Assembly (NCBI GenBank): GCA_035344155.1
Contig: DAORAL010000031.1
Coordinates: 1-64,000, forward strand
Origin: UBA1845 sp002338715
GTDB lineage: Bacteria > Planctomycetota > Phycisphaerae > UBA1845
Direction: 5' to 3'
Length of the DNA: 64,000 nt
Shown: one piece after another, positions 35,715 through 43,756 of the stretch
Layout: each line of letters begins with the position of its first letter
Position numbering within the stretch: the first letter of the stretch is position 1
Program-made: the position numbers and the translations under genes
The notes under the pieces: model-generated
Told to the model about the DNA's origin: nothing
Databases searched by the model: none
Seen by the model: only the letters and a program-made list of their open reading frames with translations

Positions 35715-35788
35715 GTGCCACTGCTCTGTGAGCAGTGCCAGACCCAAACGCCATTTGCCGAACTGCACTGCTCACAGAGCAGTGGCAC
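35715..35788. repeat. Double-hairpin dispersed repeat, copy 3
   Basis: 24-base arms (35715-35738 and 35765-35788), fully complementary to each other and identical to the other copies, with a 26-base loop. It starts 27 bases after the phhA stop. Confidence 0.95.
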
Positions 35789-35816
35789 ACATTCTTTATT
35801 CAAGAGATTCCGGCCA

Positions 35817-35854
35817 CCGGGTGCCCCATCCTTGAGCGAAGCGGAAGGGTGGGG
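35817..35854. repeat. 38-bp dispersed hairpin repeat, copy A
   Basis: CCGGGTGCCCC followed by a short stem-loop (CCCCATCCTT / AAGGGTGGGG, one wobble pair). It matches 63816-63853 at 35 of 38 positions. Confidence 0.85.
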
Positions 35855-35909
35855 AGCTGAAGAACGAGACAAACGATCACAAACTTGTACACACACGATT
35901 GCGCGTCGC

Positions 35910-36248
35910 TTAGTCGTCAAACATGCCAGTGTCACCAACATCTTCAAACCGATCGCGCAACCGATTCATCAAATCCATCTTCTCATGAAGAACCGCAAGA
36001 ATGAGCGGGCGTGCATTTTCTCTCTTTAGGAAAAACGTGTAATGATGTTCGCAGCGACAAACGTGCAGATCGGGCCGATGATCCAGAAACTGTCGAGAAC
36101 GTTTTGTCCCGAGCCCAATCTCTTGGAAGTGATTTCGTAGGGCGGCTTCATACCGATCGGCTTGCTCAAGTCCCCATGTCTTGATCGTGTAGCGGGCGAT
36201 GCCCCGCAGATCGTGGACAGCGCCCGGCGCGAGTTCGTACTCAAGCAT
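35910..36248 (-). CDS. parE: RelE/ParE-family toxin
   Basis: A 112-residue basic protein with the ParE pattern: LAPGAVHDLRGIARYTIKTWGLEQADRYEAALRNHFQEI, then RCEHHYTFFLKRENARPLILAVLHEKMDLMNRL. Family members poison gyrase (ParE) or cut mRNA on the ribosome (RelE). The target cannot be read from sequence. Its start overlaps the end of the antitoxin gene by 8 bases, typical of toxin-antitoxin operons. Confidence 0.88.
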   Translation of the reverse strand: MLEYELAPGAVHDLRGIARYTIKTWGLEQADRYEAALRNHFQEIGLGTKRSRQFLDHRPDLHVCRCEHHYTFFLKRENARPLILAVLHEKMDLMNRLRDRFEDVGDTGMFDD

Positions 36249-36507
36249 CGCGATTCGATGTCGCCTCGTCGCGGGCTTGCTGGAAGATCGACTCGACGGT
36301 CTGCTCGACCCCGCCCTTCACCCGAGCTTCCGCTATGCGCTGATCCAAGTCGGCTTCAAGCCTGGCCAAGTCGGCTTGCACACTGCCGCCATGCGAACCA
36401 AGCGTAGCCTCCAATACGAAATCCTTGATGGACTTGCCCTGAATCGCGGCGAGCGCTTTGAGTTTCTTGTGCTCGTCAGGCGTGACGTCGATTGAGATGC
36501 GGCTCAC
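36241..36507 (-). CDS. parD: ParD-like ribbon-helix-helix antitoxin
   Basis: An 88-residue protein starting at GTG with AAGGAG 6 bases upstream. The N-terminus SRISIDVTPDEHKKLKALAAIQGKSIKDFVLEA is the ribbon-helix-helix DNA-binding pattern (beta strand, then two helices). The C-terminal half is a charged helix (LEADLDQRIAEARVKGG ... FQQARDEA) likely to wrap the toxin. Encoded first in the operon. A palindrome over the -35 box upstream (36605-36630) is a likely autoregulation site. Confidence 0.87.
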   Translation of the reverse strand: MSRISIDVTPDEHKKLKALAAIQGKSIKDFVLEATLGSHGGSVQADLARLEADLDQRIAEARVKGGVEQTVESIFQQARDEATSNRDA

Positions 36508-36586
36508 GGTTGGCTCCTTGCAAATATCGACTTAGGACGCAGACGCCCAACCATCCAAACCCGTTGAGCCTCAGTTCCCCATCACA

Positions 36587-36616
36587 ATCATACGACTTTG
36601 ACCCACATTTTGTCAA
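36587..36616 (-). promoter_or_regulatory. Promoter of the parDE-like operon
   Basis: On the minus strand TTGACA (36611-36616), an 18-base spacer and TATGAT (36587-36592). Transcription would start near 36580, about 72 bases before the antitoxin GTG. Confidence 0.65.
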
Positions 36617-36630
36617 AATATTCAAAATGT
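36605..36630. promoter_or_regulatory. Nested palindromic operator overlapping the -35 box
   Basis: Outer inverted repeat ACATTTTG / CAAAATGT with a 10-base spacer, plus an inner near-palindrome ATTTTG-T-CAAAAT (36607-36619). Both cover the TTGACA of the toxin-antitoxin promoter, as expected for ribbon-helix-helix autorepression. Confidence 0.6.
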
Positions 36631-36768
36631 TAGCGAAAATAGCCCTTCCCGGCAGCCGAAAGGCCGATCGCGCTGGCTCGGTCGAGGCACTTTGCCAAGA
36701 ATCAATCTCCCGTCGCATTGGCAAAAACCGTCCGATCATCGATAACGGACGCCATACAGGAATCGCAA

Positions 36769-38727
36769 ATGGCGGGGTCAGCTCACAACAATCCATCGCG
36801 TTCGACGCAGCCGACCGCACCCGGCGGATCGCGTTTGTCGATGCTTCCCGTGCTTTGCATCGCCGGGCTGTTTGCGTTTGCGCTTTTGCCTGACGCACGG
36901 GCTAATGCGCGGCTTTTCTTTTCGATCATTGGAGCCGCTGCAGGGTTGTCGCTTTGGGGCGCGATTCTCCTTTTCCTCCATCGGCGATCGGGGCGCCGGC
37001 TGGCTGTTGAAGTCGCCATCGCCAAACCGCATTACGTGCAAGCCGTCGTGCAGATCGTCATCCTGGCGTATTGGGGTTGGTATTGGCCGCGGGCTTACGA
37101 CGAAATCCCACTCATCGCCGCGCAGCTCATCTTCTTCTACGCACTCGACGCTTTGCTCGCATGGTCGCGCGGGCGCGTGTGGCGCTTCGGGTTTGGCCCG
37201 ATGCCCATCGTCATCAGCACCAACCTTCTGCTCTGGTTCAAACACGATTGGTACTTCTTCCAATTCCTCCTGCTGACGACCGGCGCACTCGCCAAACAAT
37301 TCATCACCTGGGACCGCGAAGGCCAACGCCGCCACATCTTCAACCCGTCGGCATTCGCACAATCCACGTTCGCCGTCGTCCTCATCGCCACCGGCATGTC
37401 CAGCCAGCTCACCTGGGGCCGCGAGATCGCCGCGTCCTTCGAAACGCCCTACATGCTGCTCGTGATCTTCCTCGGCGGACTCGTCGTGCAATACCTCTTC
37501 CACGTCACTTTGATGACACTAGCCGCCACCGCGACGCTGCTCATCTTTAACCTCATCTACACCGGCATCACCGACCTGCCCTACTTCGTGACGGCCAACA
37601 TCGTCGCGCCGATCTTTCTCGGTCTGCACCTGCTTGTCACTGACCCAGCCACCTCGCCGCGCACGAACCTCGGGCGCGTGCTGTTCGGCTCGCTGTACGG
37701 GCTCGGGTTCTGCGCACTCTTCCGCCTGCTCGATCACTATCAACTGGCGCTTTTCTGGGACAAACTCCTGCCCGTACCGATCCTGAACCTCTGCGTTCCG
37801 CTGATCGATCGCATTTGCCGCGCGGGCATGGTCGGCCGACTCAACAGCAAATGGGAAACGTGCATGTTTGCGTTTCGCATGAACCTCGTGCACATGACCA
37901 TCTGGATCTTGCTTTTCGTCGGCATGTGGCGGGCTGGGTTCATCCAAGCCCCACTTCCCAAGAATGAGACCGTCGGCGAAACGATCATTTTCTGGAAACG
38001 CGCACTGGCCGAGGGCAAGCCCAATGCCGGGCACAGCTTCGTGATGGCCGTCGGTGCACTTGCCGAAGGCAGCGGGTCGGCTGACGCTTTCAACGAACTT
38101 GGATTGATCTGCATTGACGGCACCGTCGCCGACGTCGAGCGCAACGATGCCAAAGCGCTGAAGTATTTTGACCAGGCGTGCGAGATGGGCAGCATCGAAG
38201 GCTGCGCCAACGTCGCGATTCAATATCTGTATCTGCGCCAACGACTCTCCGACGAAGACGTCGCCTTCGCATTGGAAAAACTCGAAGAATCGTGCGATGC
38301 GATGGTCGGCTCGCCGTCGTGCTATCTATTGGGGTCAGCGTACGAAACCGGCAGAAGCCGCCCGAAAGACGCGCAGCGCGCCCTCGAACTGTACGAACGC
38401 AGCGGCATCAACAACCTCTATGCCGTCAAAGGCATCGCTCGCATCACCCTCGCCGAAAATCTCACCTACGATCTCGGCGAAGTCGCCCCCGTCCTCGAGA
38501 AAGCCGCCCTCCTAAGCGACGCGGAAAGCAACTGGTACCTCGGCTACATGCACCTGACCGGCAACGGCGTCGCCCAAGACCCAATCCGCGTCAAACAACG
38601 CATCCAAAAAGCCTGCCAACTCGGCTCAAAAAAAGCCTGCAACGCGGCAAACCAACCGGAACTTCCACCGTTCGCCAACCCCGAGATGCAAGTCCCCGGC
38701 TGGACAAGTGCATATCCAGTTGATTAG
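36769..38727 (+). CDS. NqrB/RnfD-like membrane protein fused to Sel1 repeats
   Basis: 652 residues from the ATG at 36769 (AGGAA 6 bases upstream). Residues about 25-400 hold roughly nine to ten membrane helices with RnfD/NqrB signatures: HIFNPSAFAQSTFAV, LLVTDPATSPRTNLGRVLFGSLYG and LNLCVPLIDRI. In the NQR/RNF complexes this family carries covalent FMN and takes part in Na+ or H+ translocation. The C-terminal part (about 430-640) is Sel1-like TPR (LKYFDQACEMGSIEGCANVAI, NWYLGYMHLTGNGVAQDPI). No other rnf or nqr gene is near, so it is unlikely to be a classical complex subunit. The catalytic FMN threonine cannot be fixed by eye. Confidence 0.8.
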   Translation: MAGSAHNNPSRSTQPTAPGGSRLSMLPVLCIAGLFAFALLPDARANARLFFSIIGAAAGLSLWGAILLFLHRRSGRRLAVEVAIAKPHYVQAVVQIVILAYWGWYWPRAYDEIPLIAAQLIFFYALDALLAWSRGRVWRFGFGPMPIVISTNLLLWFKHDWYFFQFLLLTTGALAKQFITWDREGQRRHIFNPSAFAQSTFAVVLIATGMSSQLTWGREIAASFETPYMLLVIFLGGLVVQYLFHVTLMTLAATATLLIFNLIYTGITDLPYFVTANIVAPIFLGLHLLVTDPATSPRTNLGRVLFGSLYGLGFCALFRLLDHYQLALFWDKLLPVPILNLCVPLIDRICRAGMVGRLNSKWETCMFAFRMNLVHMTIWILLFVGMWRAGFIQAPLPKNETVGETIIFWKRALAEGKPNAGHSFVMAVGALAEGSGSADAFNELGLICIDGTVADVERNDAKALKYFDQACEMGSIEGCANVAIQYLYLRQRLSDEDVAFALEKLEESCDAMVGSPSCYLLGSAYETGRSRPKDAQRALELYERSGINNLYAVKGIARITLAENLTYDLGEVAPVLEKAALLSDAESNWYLGYMHLTGNGVAQDPIRVKQRIQKACQLGSKKACNAANQPELPPFANPEMQVPGWTSAYPVD

Positions 38728-38871
38728 ACTTGCTGGATACCTTAAAGCCATCGGCCGGAATCAATCGCGACCAGCCAGGCAAAAAGCACCGATCCGTGGG
38801 CCAGCAACGAATCCCGCGTCGTACGCAATTAATCGAACCCGTTTGTGACGCTTTGCAAAAAAGGAGCCGCC

Positions 38872-39258
38872 ATGCGTATCTGCACGAGCATTTCCCTGTC
38901 TGCCGTTCTGGCGATGTGCCTGATTTCCAATACCGGCTGCGAACTTGTATCAACCGATCAAGACACGATCGAATTGGAACTTTTCAACGACGCCAGCGAC
39001 CCGATCCACATTCTTCTGGAAAACGAAGCCCGAGCGCCGAGCAACCAGATTCAACCGGGCGCTGCCAGAATTGTCACGGCGCGATTCATGCAGAACGGTT
39101 CGTTGTTCGTCGCCGCGCAAAACAATCTGGGGGTCGACGTTTTCGGGGGCTGCCCCTTCGTCGATGAGGAGTTTGATTCTGAGAATCCGTTTACCGGCCA
39201 AATCATATACACCGGTGAGGGGAACTTTTTCACCTGCACCGGAAGCGCGTTTAAATAG
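38872..39258 (+). CDS. Small secreted lipoprotein, unknown function
   Basis: A 128-residue protein; the ATG at 38872 has AAGGAG 5 bases upstream. The N-terminus MRICTSISLSAVLAMCLISNTGC is a lipoprotein-type signal with an atypical box (NTGC). The mature part is acidic with a few Cys (FGGCPFVDEEFDSENPF, NFFTCTGSAFK) and is likely all-beta. No family recognised. It is followed by a terminator. Confidence 0.82.
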   Translation: MRICTSISLSAVLAMCLISNTGCELVSTDQDTIELELFNDASDPIHILLENEARAPSNQIQPGAARIVTARFMQNGSLFVAAQNNLGVDVFGGCPFVDEEFDSENPFTGQIIYTGEGNFFTCTGSAFK

Positions 39259-39291
39259 CCATTCACGCGACCAATTGAAAACCGACGAACG

Positions 39292-39333
39292 CGTCCCGAA
39301 CCGCTGGCACGTACGGCGACTTCGGGACGTTTT
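39292..39333 (+). terminator. Rho-independent terminator after the small lipoprotein gene
   Basis: A 9-bp stem (CGTCCCGAA / TTCGGGACG) with a 20-base loop, followed by TTTT. Confidence 0.65.
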
Positions 39334-39432
39334 GCATCCACGGAGGTCTGGTTGATGTGGATTTGCGGCTTGCGGGTGTGCTATGATTGACATCCAAGCG
39401 CTATGGGTTGCCCCGGAACATGTGGTGTTTAA

Positions 39433-39954
39433 ATGTTTAGATCATTGATATCAATCTACCGTCGTGAACTCGACATCATGCGTCTTGCGAATCAAATGAA
39501 TCGCATCGAAATAGATGTCGAGGACGGCAAAGGATACATGACCCAGAAGAATATCAAGCGCCTAATGAGCGCCTTGGTAGCTGAAGCCTTGATCAACCGC
39601 GCAGACACCATCTATGCGTTTCACGACAGAGAAAACGACCTTTTCAGAACGCTCTGCAACGCAAGGCTGCGATTTGAAAAGGAATGCAGCGAATGGCACG
39701 AATACGCAGCTGCACCTGATATTGCTTATGAGCTTGTACTTACAGGACTTGAGCGGCTTACAATCGCCAGAACGCTAAAAGAGCCAGAACACCAGCTTCG
39801 TTTTCAGTTCCGCGAAGAAAGCAGAATTGCATCATGGGCGCGACTGGCACTTCCAGATGGGTTCGTCATCTACCTCGACGACAATCGCCCTTCGTTACCC
39901 AATGACCCATTCCTCTATCCGGAATTGCACCCCAGTTACTTGCCGAAGGACTGA
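39433..39954 (+). CDS. Hypothetical cytoplasmic protein
   Basis: A 173-residue protein with no signal or membrane helix. The middle (KNIKRLMSALVAEALINRADTIYAF) and a later beta-rich part (QLRFQFREESRIASWARLALPDGFVIY) faintly recall the ASDIH-type segment of GspE/PilT ATPases, but there is no Walker motif. I would not assign a function. The upstream ribosome-binding site is weak; an internal ATG (MRLANQMNRIEIDV) is an alternative start. Confidence 0.65.
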   Translation: MFRSLISIYRRELDIMRLANQMNRIEIDVEDGKGYMTQKNIKRLMSALVAEALINRADTIYAFHDRENDLFRTLCNARLRFEKECSEWHEYAAAPDIAYELVLTGLERLTIARTLKEPEHQLRFQFREESRIASWARLALPDGFVIYLDDNRPSLPNDPFLYPELHPSYLPKD

Positions 39955-39990
39955 ATTTACAAACCCGCATGATCGATCGACGCTGCTGAT

Positions 39991-40710
39991 CTAAGGGCCA
40001 TCGGCACCGATCCTCAATTCTCGTTTCGCTTTGACAAGATCGATGATCCCGCGCTGATGCTGTTCTTCAATCGAGAGCCCATCCAAGCGCCCGCGCCTGA
40101 AGAAGGTCCAATAGGCAATTTTGGCGTACCAGAACGGGATTGATCGAACGTGCCGCGCCCTTTCCCTAATCATGTCCACGACCCATTTGTCGTCGGGCTC
40201 CTCAAACGCAATCGGCGTGACACCGAGATATTTTTGAATGCACTCCTCAGCTTCCAGGTGATGTTCAAAAATAGAATCGGACTTATGATACGACTGAAAG
40301 AACTGTTTCGGAGGGGAAGGAAATTCGTGCAGGCTATTGCGGTCTGAAGTGATCAACAATACGTCACCTGAAAACCGTGTGATGAGACTCGTTGACGGAC
40401 CGGGGCCAATCCACGAGCAGATTGCTCTGCATTCACTTCCGAACCGGCCCGTAAAGACAAACGCGAGATCGTTGACCTTGTACGCTCCGCCGGGCATGGC
40501 TTCGACCGGCTCTTCGTCGCTTGTGGTCTGGACGATGAAGTCCTTCTTGATGATCTTGTCTATCTCAACGTCTTCGACAGGCGACATTCGGAACCTGCAC
40601 ATAGACAATGTTTGAATCACACAGAGGCACACAATCGCCAGCAAGACAAGCGCAATGCACGCAACGACAGCCGCGGCGATTTCCCAAGTTGTAAGTTGCA
40701 GAATTCCCAT
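39991..40710 (-). CDS. Hypothetical membrane-anchored protein
   Basis: A 239-residue protein. One N-terminal membrane helix (about 9-33, TWEIAAAVVACIALVLLAIVCL) is followed by a soluble domain (IIKKDFIVQTTSDEEPVEAMPGG, WIGPGPSTSLITRFSGDVLLITSD) and a basic C-terminal helix region. No known family. The gene is single and convergent with its left neighbour. Confidence 0.7.
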   Translation of the reverse strand: MGILQLTTWEIAAAVVACIALVLLAIVCLCVIQTLSMCRFRMSPVEDVEIDKIIKKDFIVQTTSDEEPVEAMPGGAYKVNDLAFVFTGRFGSECRAICSWIGPGPSTSLITRFSGDVLLITSDRNSLHEFPSPPKQFFQSYHKSDSIFEHHLEAEECIQKYLGVTPIAFEEPDDKWVVDMIRERARHVRSIPFWYAKIAYWTFFRRGRLDGLSIEEQHQRGIIDLVKAKRELRIGADGP

Positions 40711-40778
40711 GCCAGGTGGTTATTATACCAACACATCGCCGAAGGTCTTGGCAAAACAACCTCGCACGGGACTTGATC

Positions 40779-41240
40779 CTATTTCGGGTGCGACTGCCAC
40801 ACGACGCGTTCGATCATCCATTTGCCTTCGTACTTGACGAGCAGCATGTAATCGATGCCCCATTGGGCCGTGAGTTTGGCGCTGGCCGTTTTGTCGAGAA
40901 CGTCGAAGACTTCGACCTTTTTCGGTGTGTCCGCATTCACCTGGTCGCCCTTCGCGTTCCAGACCTTGGCCAACTCGTGCAGTTGCTCGTAGTTCATCGG
41001 GATGCGGTGATAGTCGGTGCTGTCGCCCTGCCGCCAGAATCCGAATTTATCGACGTTGCGATGCACGCTTCGTTCGACGTACTCCGGTTTGACCTCATAA
41101 AACGCTTCGCAGTAATCGAGCACCGCCCGTTCGACAGCCTGCACTTCTGACTTTTCCGTATCGCCCATCGCTGCATTGATCGTGACACCAACGCAGGCGG
41201 CCAAAAGCAACACGGTCGAGACAACTGCGGAACGTTTCAT
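40779..41240 (-). CDS. Exported NTF2-like (putative lumazine-binding/DUF4440-type) protein
   Basis: A 153-residue protein from the ATG at 41240, which has AAGGAGA upstream. A signal peptide (MKRSAVVSTVLLLAACVGVTINAAMG) is followed by the NTF2-like cone fold pattern: VQAVERAVLDYCEAFYEVKPEYVERSVHRNVDKFGF ... WMIERVVWQ. Members of this group bind small ligands or act as accessory subunits; many have no known activity. It follows the DUF417 gene by 48 bases on the same strand, suggesting co-transcription. Confidence 0.85.
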   Translation of the reverse strand: MKRSAVVSTVLLLAACVGVTINAAMGDTEKSEVQAVERAVLDYCEAFYEVKPEYVERSVHRNVDKFGFWRQGDSTDYHRIPMNYEQLHELAKVWNAKGDQVNADTPKKVEVFDVLDKTASAKLTAQWGIDYMLLVKYEGKWMIERVVWQSHPK

Positions 41241-41288
41241 GCGCTTCTCCTTTGCGAAATTCATCATGCCCACCGTTTGTTGATGGGC

Positions 41289-41855
41289 TCATTCATTTGT
41301 TCGTGCGGCATTTGCCTTCACTGCATTCGCCAGCAGCCAAACACTTACCGCGAGTAGCACCACATCCTTGATCAGAAATTGTCCAGGCATTGCAGAGATC
41401 GCGGGGAATCCGCCAGCCGACGCCTCCACGACACCCGGCGTGGTGAACATGAAACTCAGCGTCGTCGCGAACATCCCGATTGCGCCGGCTGACCCTATGA
41501 TTCCCAGCTTCGGTCGATACGATCCCAGCCCGACAAGCAATGCAATCGCCAATTCAACAATACCGAGCCCGGCTGAGAATTGCCTCATATTTACAACTTC
41601 ATACACCCAACCCAGCAACGGACTGTTCGAAACCAACCCAGAGATTCCCTCAGCTTCATAAGCGGTAAACTTCATCGCCCCAATCCAGCCGATCACCAGC
41701 ACCAATCCATACCGAAGCCCCCATCGGCCGACGCGATCCAACTCGTTGGCCATCTCCCAACTCGCGTGCGACAGGCAAGCCCGACTCATCGCAGCGTCTC
41801 CCGCAACTTCGGCTTCACAAACATCCGACGTTGATTGAACTTCGTATGCGCACAT
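41289..41855 (-). CDS. DUF417 (RclC/YkgB-like) membrane protein
   Basis: A 188-residue protein with about four membrane helices. DUF417 marks are RYGLVLVIGWIGAMKFTAYEAEGISGLVSNSPLLGWVY, RQFSAGLGIVELAIALLVGLG and FMFTTPGVVEASAGGFPAISAMPGQFLIKDVVLLAVS. RclC in E. coli is linked to survival of reactive chlorine stress; its mechanism is not settled. AAGGAC lies 7 bases upstream. It is encoded between an exported YHS protein and an NTF2-like protein. Confidence 0.88.
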   Translation of the reverse strand: MCAYEVQSTSDVCEAEVAGDAAMSRACLSHASWEMANELDRVGRWGLRYGLVLVIGWIGAMKFTAYEAEGISGLVSNSPLLGWVYEVVNMRQFSAGLGIVELAIALLVGLGSYRPKLGIIGSAGAIGMFATTLSFMFTTPGVVEASAGGFPAISAMPGQFLIKDVVLLAVSVWLLANAVKANAARTNE

Positions 41856-41924
41856 AGCCCACGTCCTTTTTGAAAATCGTCAGCAGAATTGATTGATCGG
41901 TTAACGCTTCGCCGAAAAGGGCAA

Positions 41925-41958
41925 AACGACTTAAGCCCAGTAACGACTTAAGCCCAGT
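41925..41958. repeat. 17-bp perfect tandem repeat
   Basis: Two head-to-tail copies of AACGACTTAAGCCCAGT, immediately before a large hairpin and 70 bases upstream of the DUF417 start. Confidence 0.85.
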
Positions 41959-42010
41959 GCCGCGGCGGTTGGGACCGTCCCAATCCGCCGCTCGTGGCAC
42001 CGGGGCTTTT
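41950..42010. terminator. Large interrupted hairpin, probable terminator of the YHS gene
   Basis: A multi-segment stem: AAGCCC/GGGCTT, GTGCC/GGCAC, GCGGCGG/CCGCCGC and TTGGGAC/GTCCCAA, with small bulges. On the plus strand it ends in TTTT. On the minus strand, where the YHS transcript runs, the tail is less T-rich, so it may act as an mRNA-stabilising stem instead. Confidence 0.55.
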
Positions 42011-42032
42011 GAGGGAGGAGGAATTTCGGAGA

Positions 42033-42536
42033 CTACTTGGAGACTTTCTTCCAGTGGGCGTCGGCTTTGGCGATCAACTCGGCTTCGTTACCGTCATTCC
42101 AGACCTTAAGCGCATCGATGCCCGGGTTCTTGAGAAACAGCATCAAACGTCCGTTGACGATCTTGAAACTCGTCGGGTCAACCGGCAGCTTGTCTTCGAT
42201 GGCCATCCCGAGTGCACACCATCCACCGTATGCCGGCAGGTACTTTTGCGGTTCCTTTTCGAACAACATCTTCGCATCGTTCGACACGAAGTGATACGTC
42301 ACGCCGTCATACGTCGAAGCGAACTCGGCTTTGCCTTTCACCGGTTTGTTCACCGCGAAGTATGCCACGGGACAATACCCCTCAAGGGCGATGCCGGTGC
42401 TCGGCAGGTTGTAGCTGTGCAGGTAAGCCCGCGAAGTCGGCTGCATGTCCGACATGGGTTTGTCGGCAAATGCCGAAACCGCAAAGACCGCACTCAAAGC
42501 TGTAAGAAAACCGGTGGCCACGATACGCTGCTTCAT
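42033..42536 (-). CDS. Exported YHS-domain protein
   Basis: A 167-residue protein with a signal peptide (MKQRIVATGFLTALSAVFAVSAFA) and TAGGAG upstream. The YHS domain is visible as ALEGYCPVAYFAVNKPVKGKAEFASTYDGVTYHFVSNDAKMLFEKEPQKYLPAYGGWCA. Families with this domain are thought to bind metals, often near copper or redox functions. It is divergent from the ECF sigma gene at 42710 and heads the same strand as the DUF417 and NTF2-like genes. Confidence 0.9.
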   Translation of the reverse strand: MKQRIVATGFLTALSAVFAVSAFADKPMSDMQPTSRAYLHSYNLPSTGIALEGYCPVAYFAVNKPVKGKAEFASTYDGVTYHFVSNDAKMLFEKEPQKYLPAYGGWCALGMAIEDKLPVDPTSFKIVNGRLMLFLKNPGIDALKVWNDGNEAELIAKADAHWKKVSK

Positions 42537-42709
42537 CTGATTGCTCCTAATTACAAATCACTTCCATCCGTTCGTTTATTCGCATCGCCAACGCGGCGAC
42601 GCCCGTTCGCCTGTTGAGACGCGGTGGGTCGCGAACGTCTTACCTCTTGAAAAAAATAAAAATCGAAGGGTGGTCAAAACGGGGTTTGGGCGGTCATAAT
42701 CGACATATC

Positions 42710-43369
42710 ATGGGCTGCGGCGTAAGGTTTGGCCCGCTTGGGGCGTCTAAGGATTGTCGGGGATCGGAGTCGTCGACATTGGCGGTTGAAACGGATTGGA
42801 TCGAAAGGCTGTCGGGTGAATCATCCGCACGCGATGCGGCGCTCGCCGACCTGCGCGAATTGCTTCGGGCCAAACTGCGTCACGCATTCGCATCGTCGGG
42901 AGACGACTTCATTGAAGACATCACCCAGGACGCGCTCTTGAAGATCCATAGCCAACTGGATGCGTTCGAGGGTCGCAGCAAGTTCACGACCTGGGCGCTG
43001 ACCATCGCCGTCCGCGTCGGTTATACCGAACTGCGTCGAATGCGCTGGAAGGATGTCTCGCTCGAACAGGTGACCGAAAACTCCGCAAGCGTTGATGCGG
43101 GTCGGGTCGATTCGCAAAACGAGCCAGCGGCGTCGGCTGCCCGCAAGCAACTGGTGGAAGCCGTTCACACGATCATCGATGAGAACTTGACGCAGAAACA
43201 GCGCGACGTGTTGCAGGCGGAGTTAGCCGGCATGCCGCAGGAAGAGATAGGCCGGCGTCTCGGCATGAATCGAAACGCGATTTACAAACTGACGTACGAC
43301 GCCCGCAAGAAGCTCAAGAAGGAATTGGAACGCCGCGGATTTTCGCAGGAAGACCTGAGCACGGACTAG
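42710..43369 (+). CDS. ECF-type RNA polymerase sigma factor
   Basis: 219 residues from the ATG at 42710. A TTG at 42779 with GGAG 9 bases upstream would give a shorter 196-residue protein and may be the true start. Region 2 is DDFIEDITQDALLKIHSQLDAFEGRSKFTTWALTIAVRVGYTELRR; region 4 is LTQKQRDVLQAELAGMPQEEIGRRLGMNRNAIYKLTYDARKKLKK with a helix-turn-helix. ECF factors redirect RNA polymerase in response to envelope or chemical stress. A zinc-type anti-sigma gene follows 100 bases downstream. Confidence 0.93.
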   Translation: MGCGVRFGPLGASKDCRGSESSTLAVETDWIERLSGESSARDAALADLRELLRAKLRHAFASSGDDFIEDITQDALLKIHSQLDAFEGRSKFTTWALTIAVRVGYTELRRMRWKDVSLEQVTENSASVDAGRVDSQNEPAASAARKQLVEAVHTIIDENLTQKQRDVLQAELAGMPQEEIGRRLGMNRNAIYKLTYDARKKLKKELERRGFSQEDLSTD

Positions 43370-43469
43370 AGCAAGCTCTATCTAAGTTGAACAGTCGCGT
43401 TGCTATTTTGTCCGGGAATAATACCGAATTTCAGGTTACAGTTGGATTGATGTCACAACAAAGGCAAAC

Positions 43470-43700
43470 ATGGACCTTTCCAAAGAAAACATGGACGCAC
43501 TGCTCGGCTTCCTGAAGCAGACCAAGGATCGCGAAGCGACCTGCGACGATTGCCTAGCCGCGATGGCCGAGTTCGCCGAAACGCACCTTGCCGGCAAAAC
43601 CATCCCCGAAAGCCTCAAAGCCATCGAAGACCACCTCGAAATCTGCGCCGAATGCAAAGAGGAATTCGAAACGCTGCTGACCGCACTGCGAAAGATGTAG
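43470..43700 (+). CDS. Small zinc-binding anti-sigma-like protein
   Basis: A 76-residue soluble protein. CDDC near residue 25 and HLEICAEC near residue 55 give the His/Cys pattern of ZAS/zf-HC2 anti-sigma domains. There is no membrane helix, so a cytoplasmic redox- or metal-responsive anti-sigma is likely. Placement directly after the ECF gene supports this. The partner relationship is inferred from position. Confidence 0.8.
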   Translation: MDLSKENMDALLGFLKQTKDREATCDDCLAAMAEFAETHLAGKTIPESLKAIEDHLEICAECKEEFETLLTALRKM

Positions 43701-43756
43701 CGACCCATGTACACTCCGCAATATGGTTCGCGCCCACCAAGATGTAGCATTGATAC

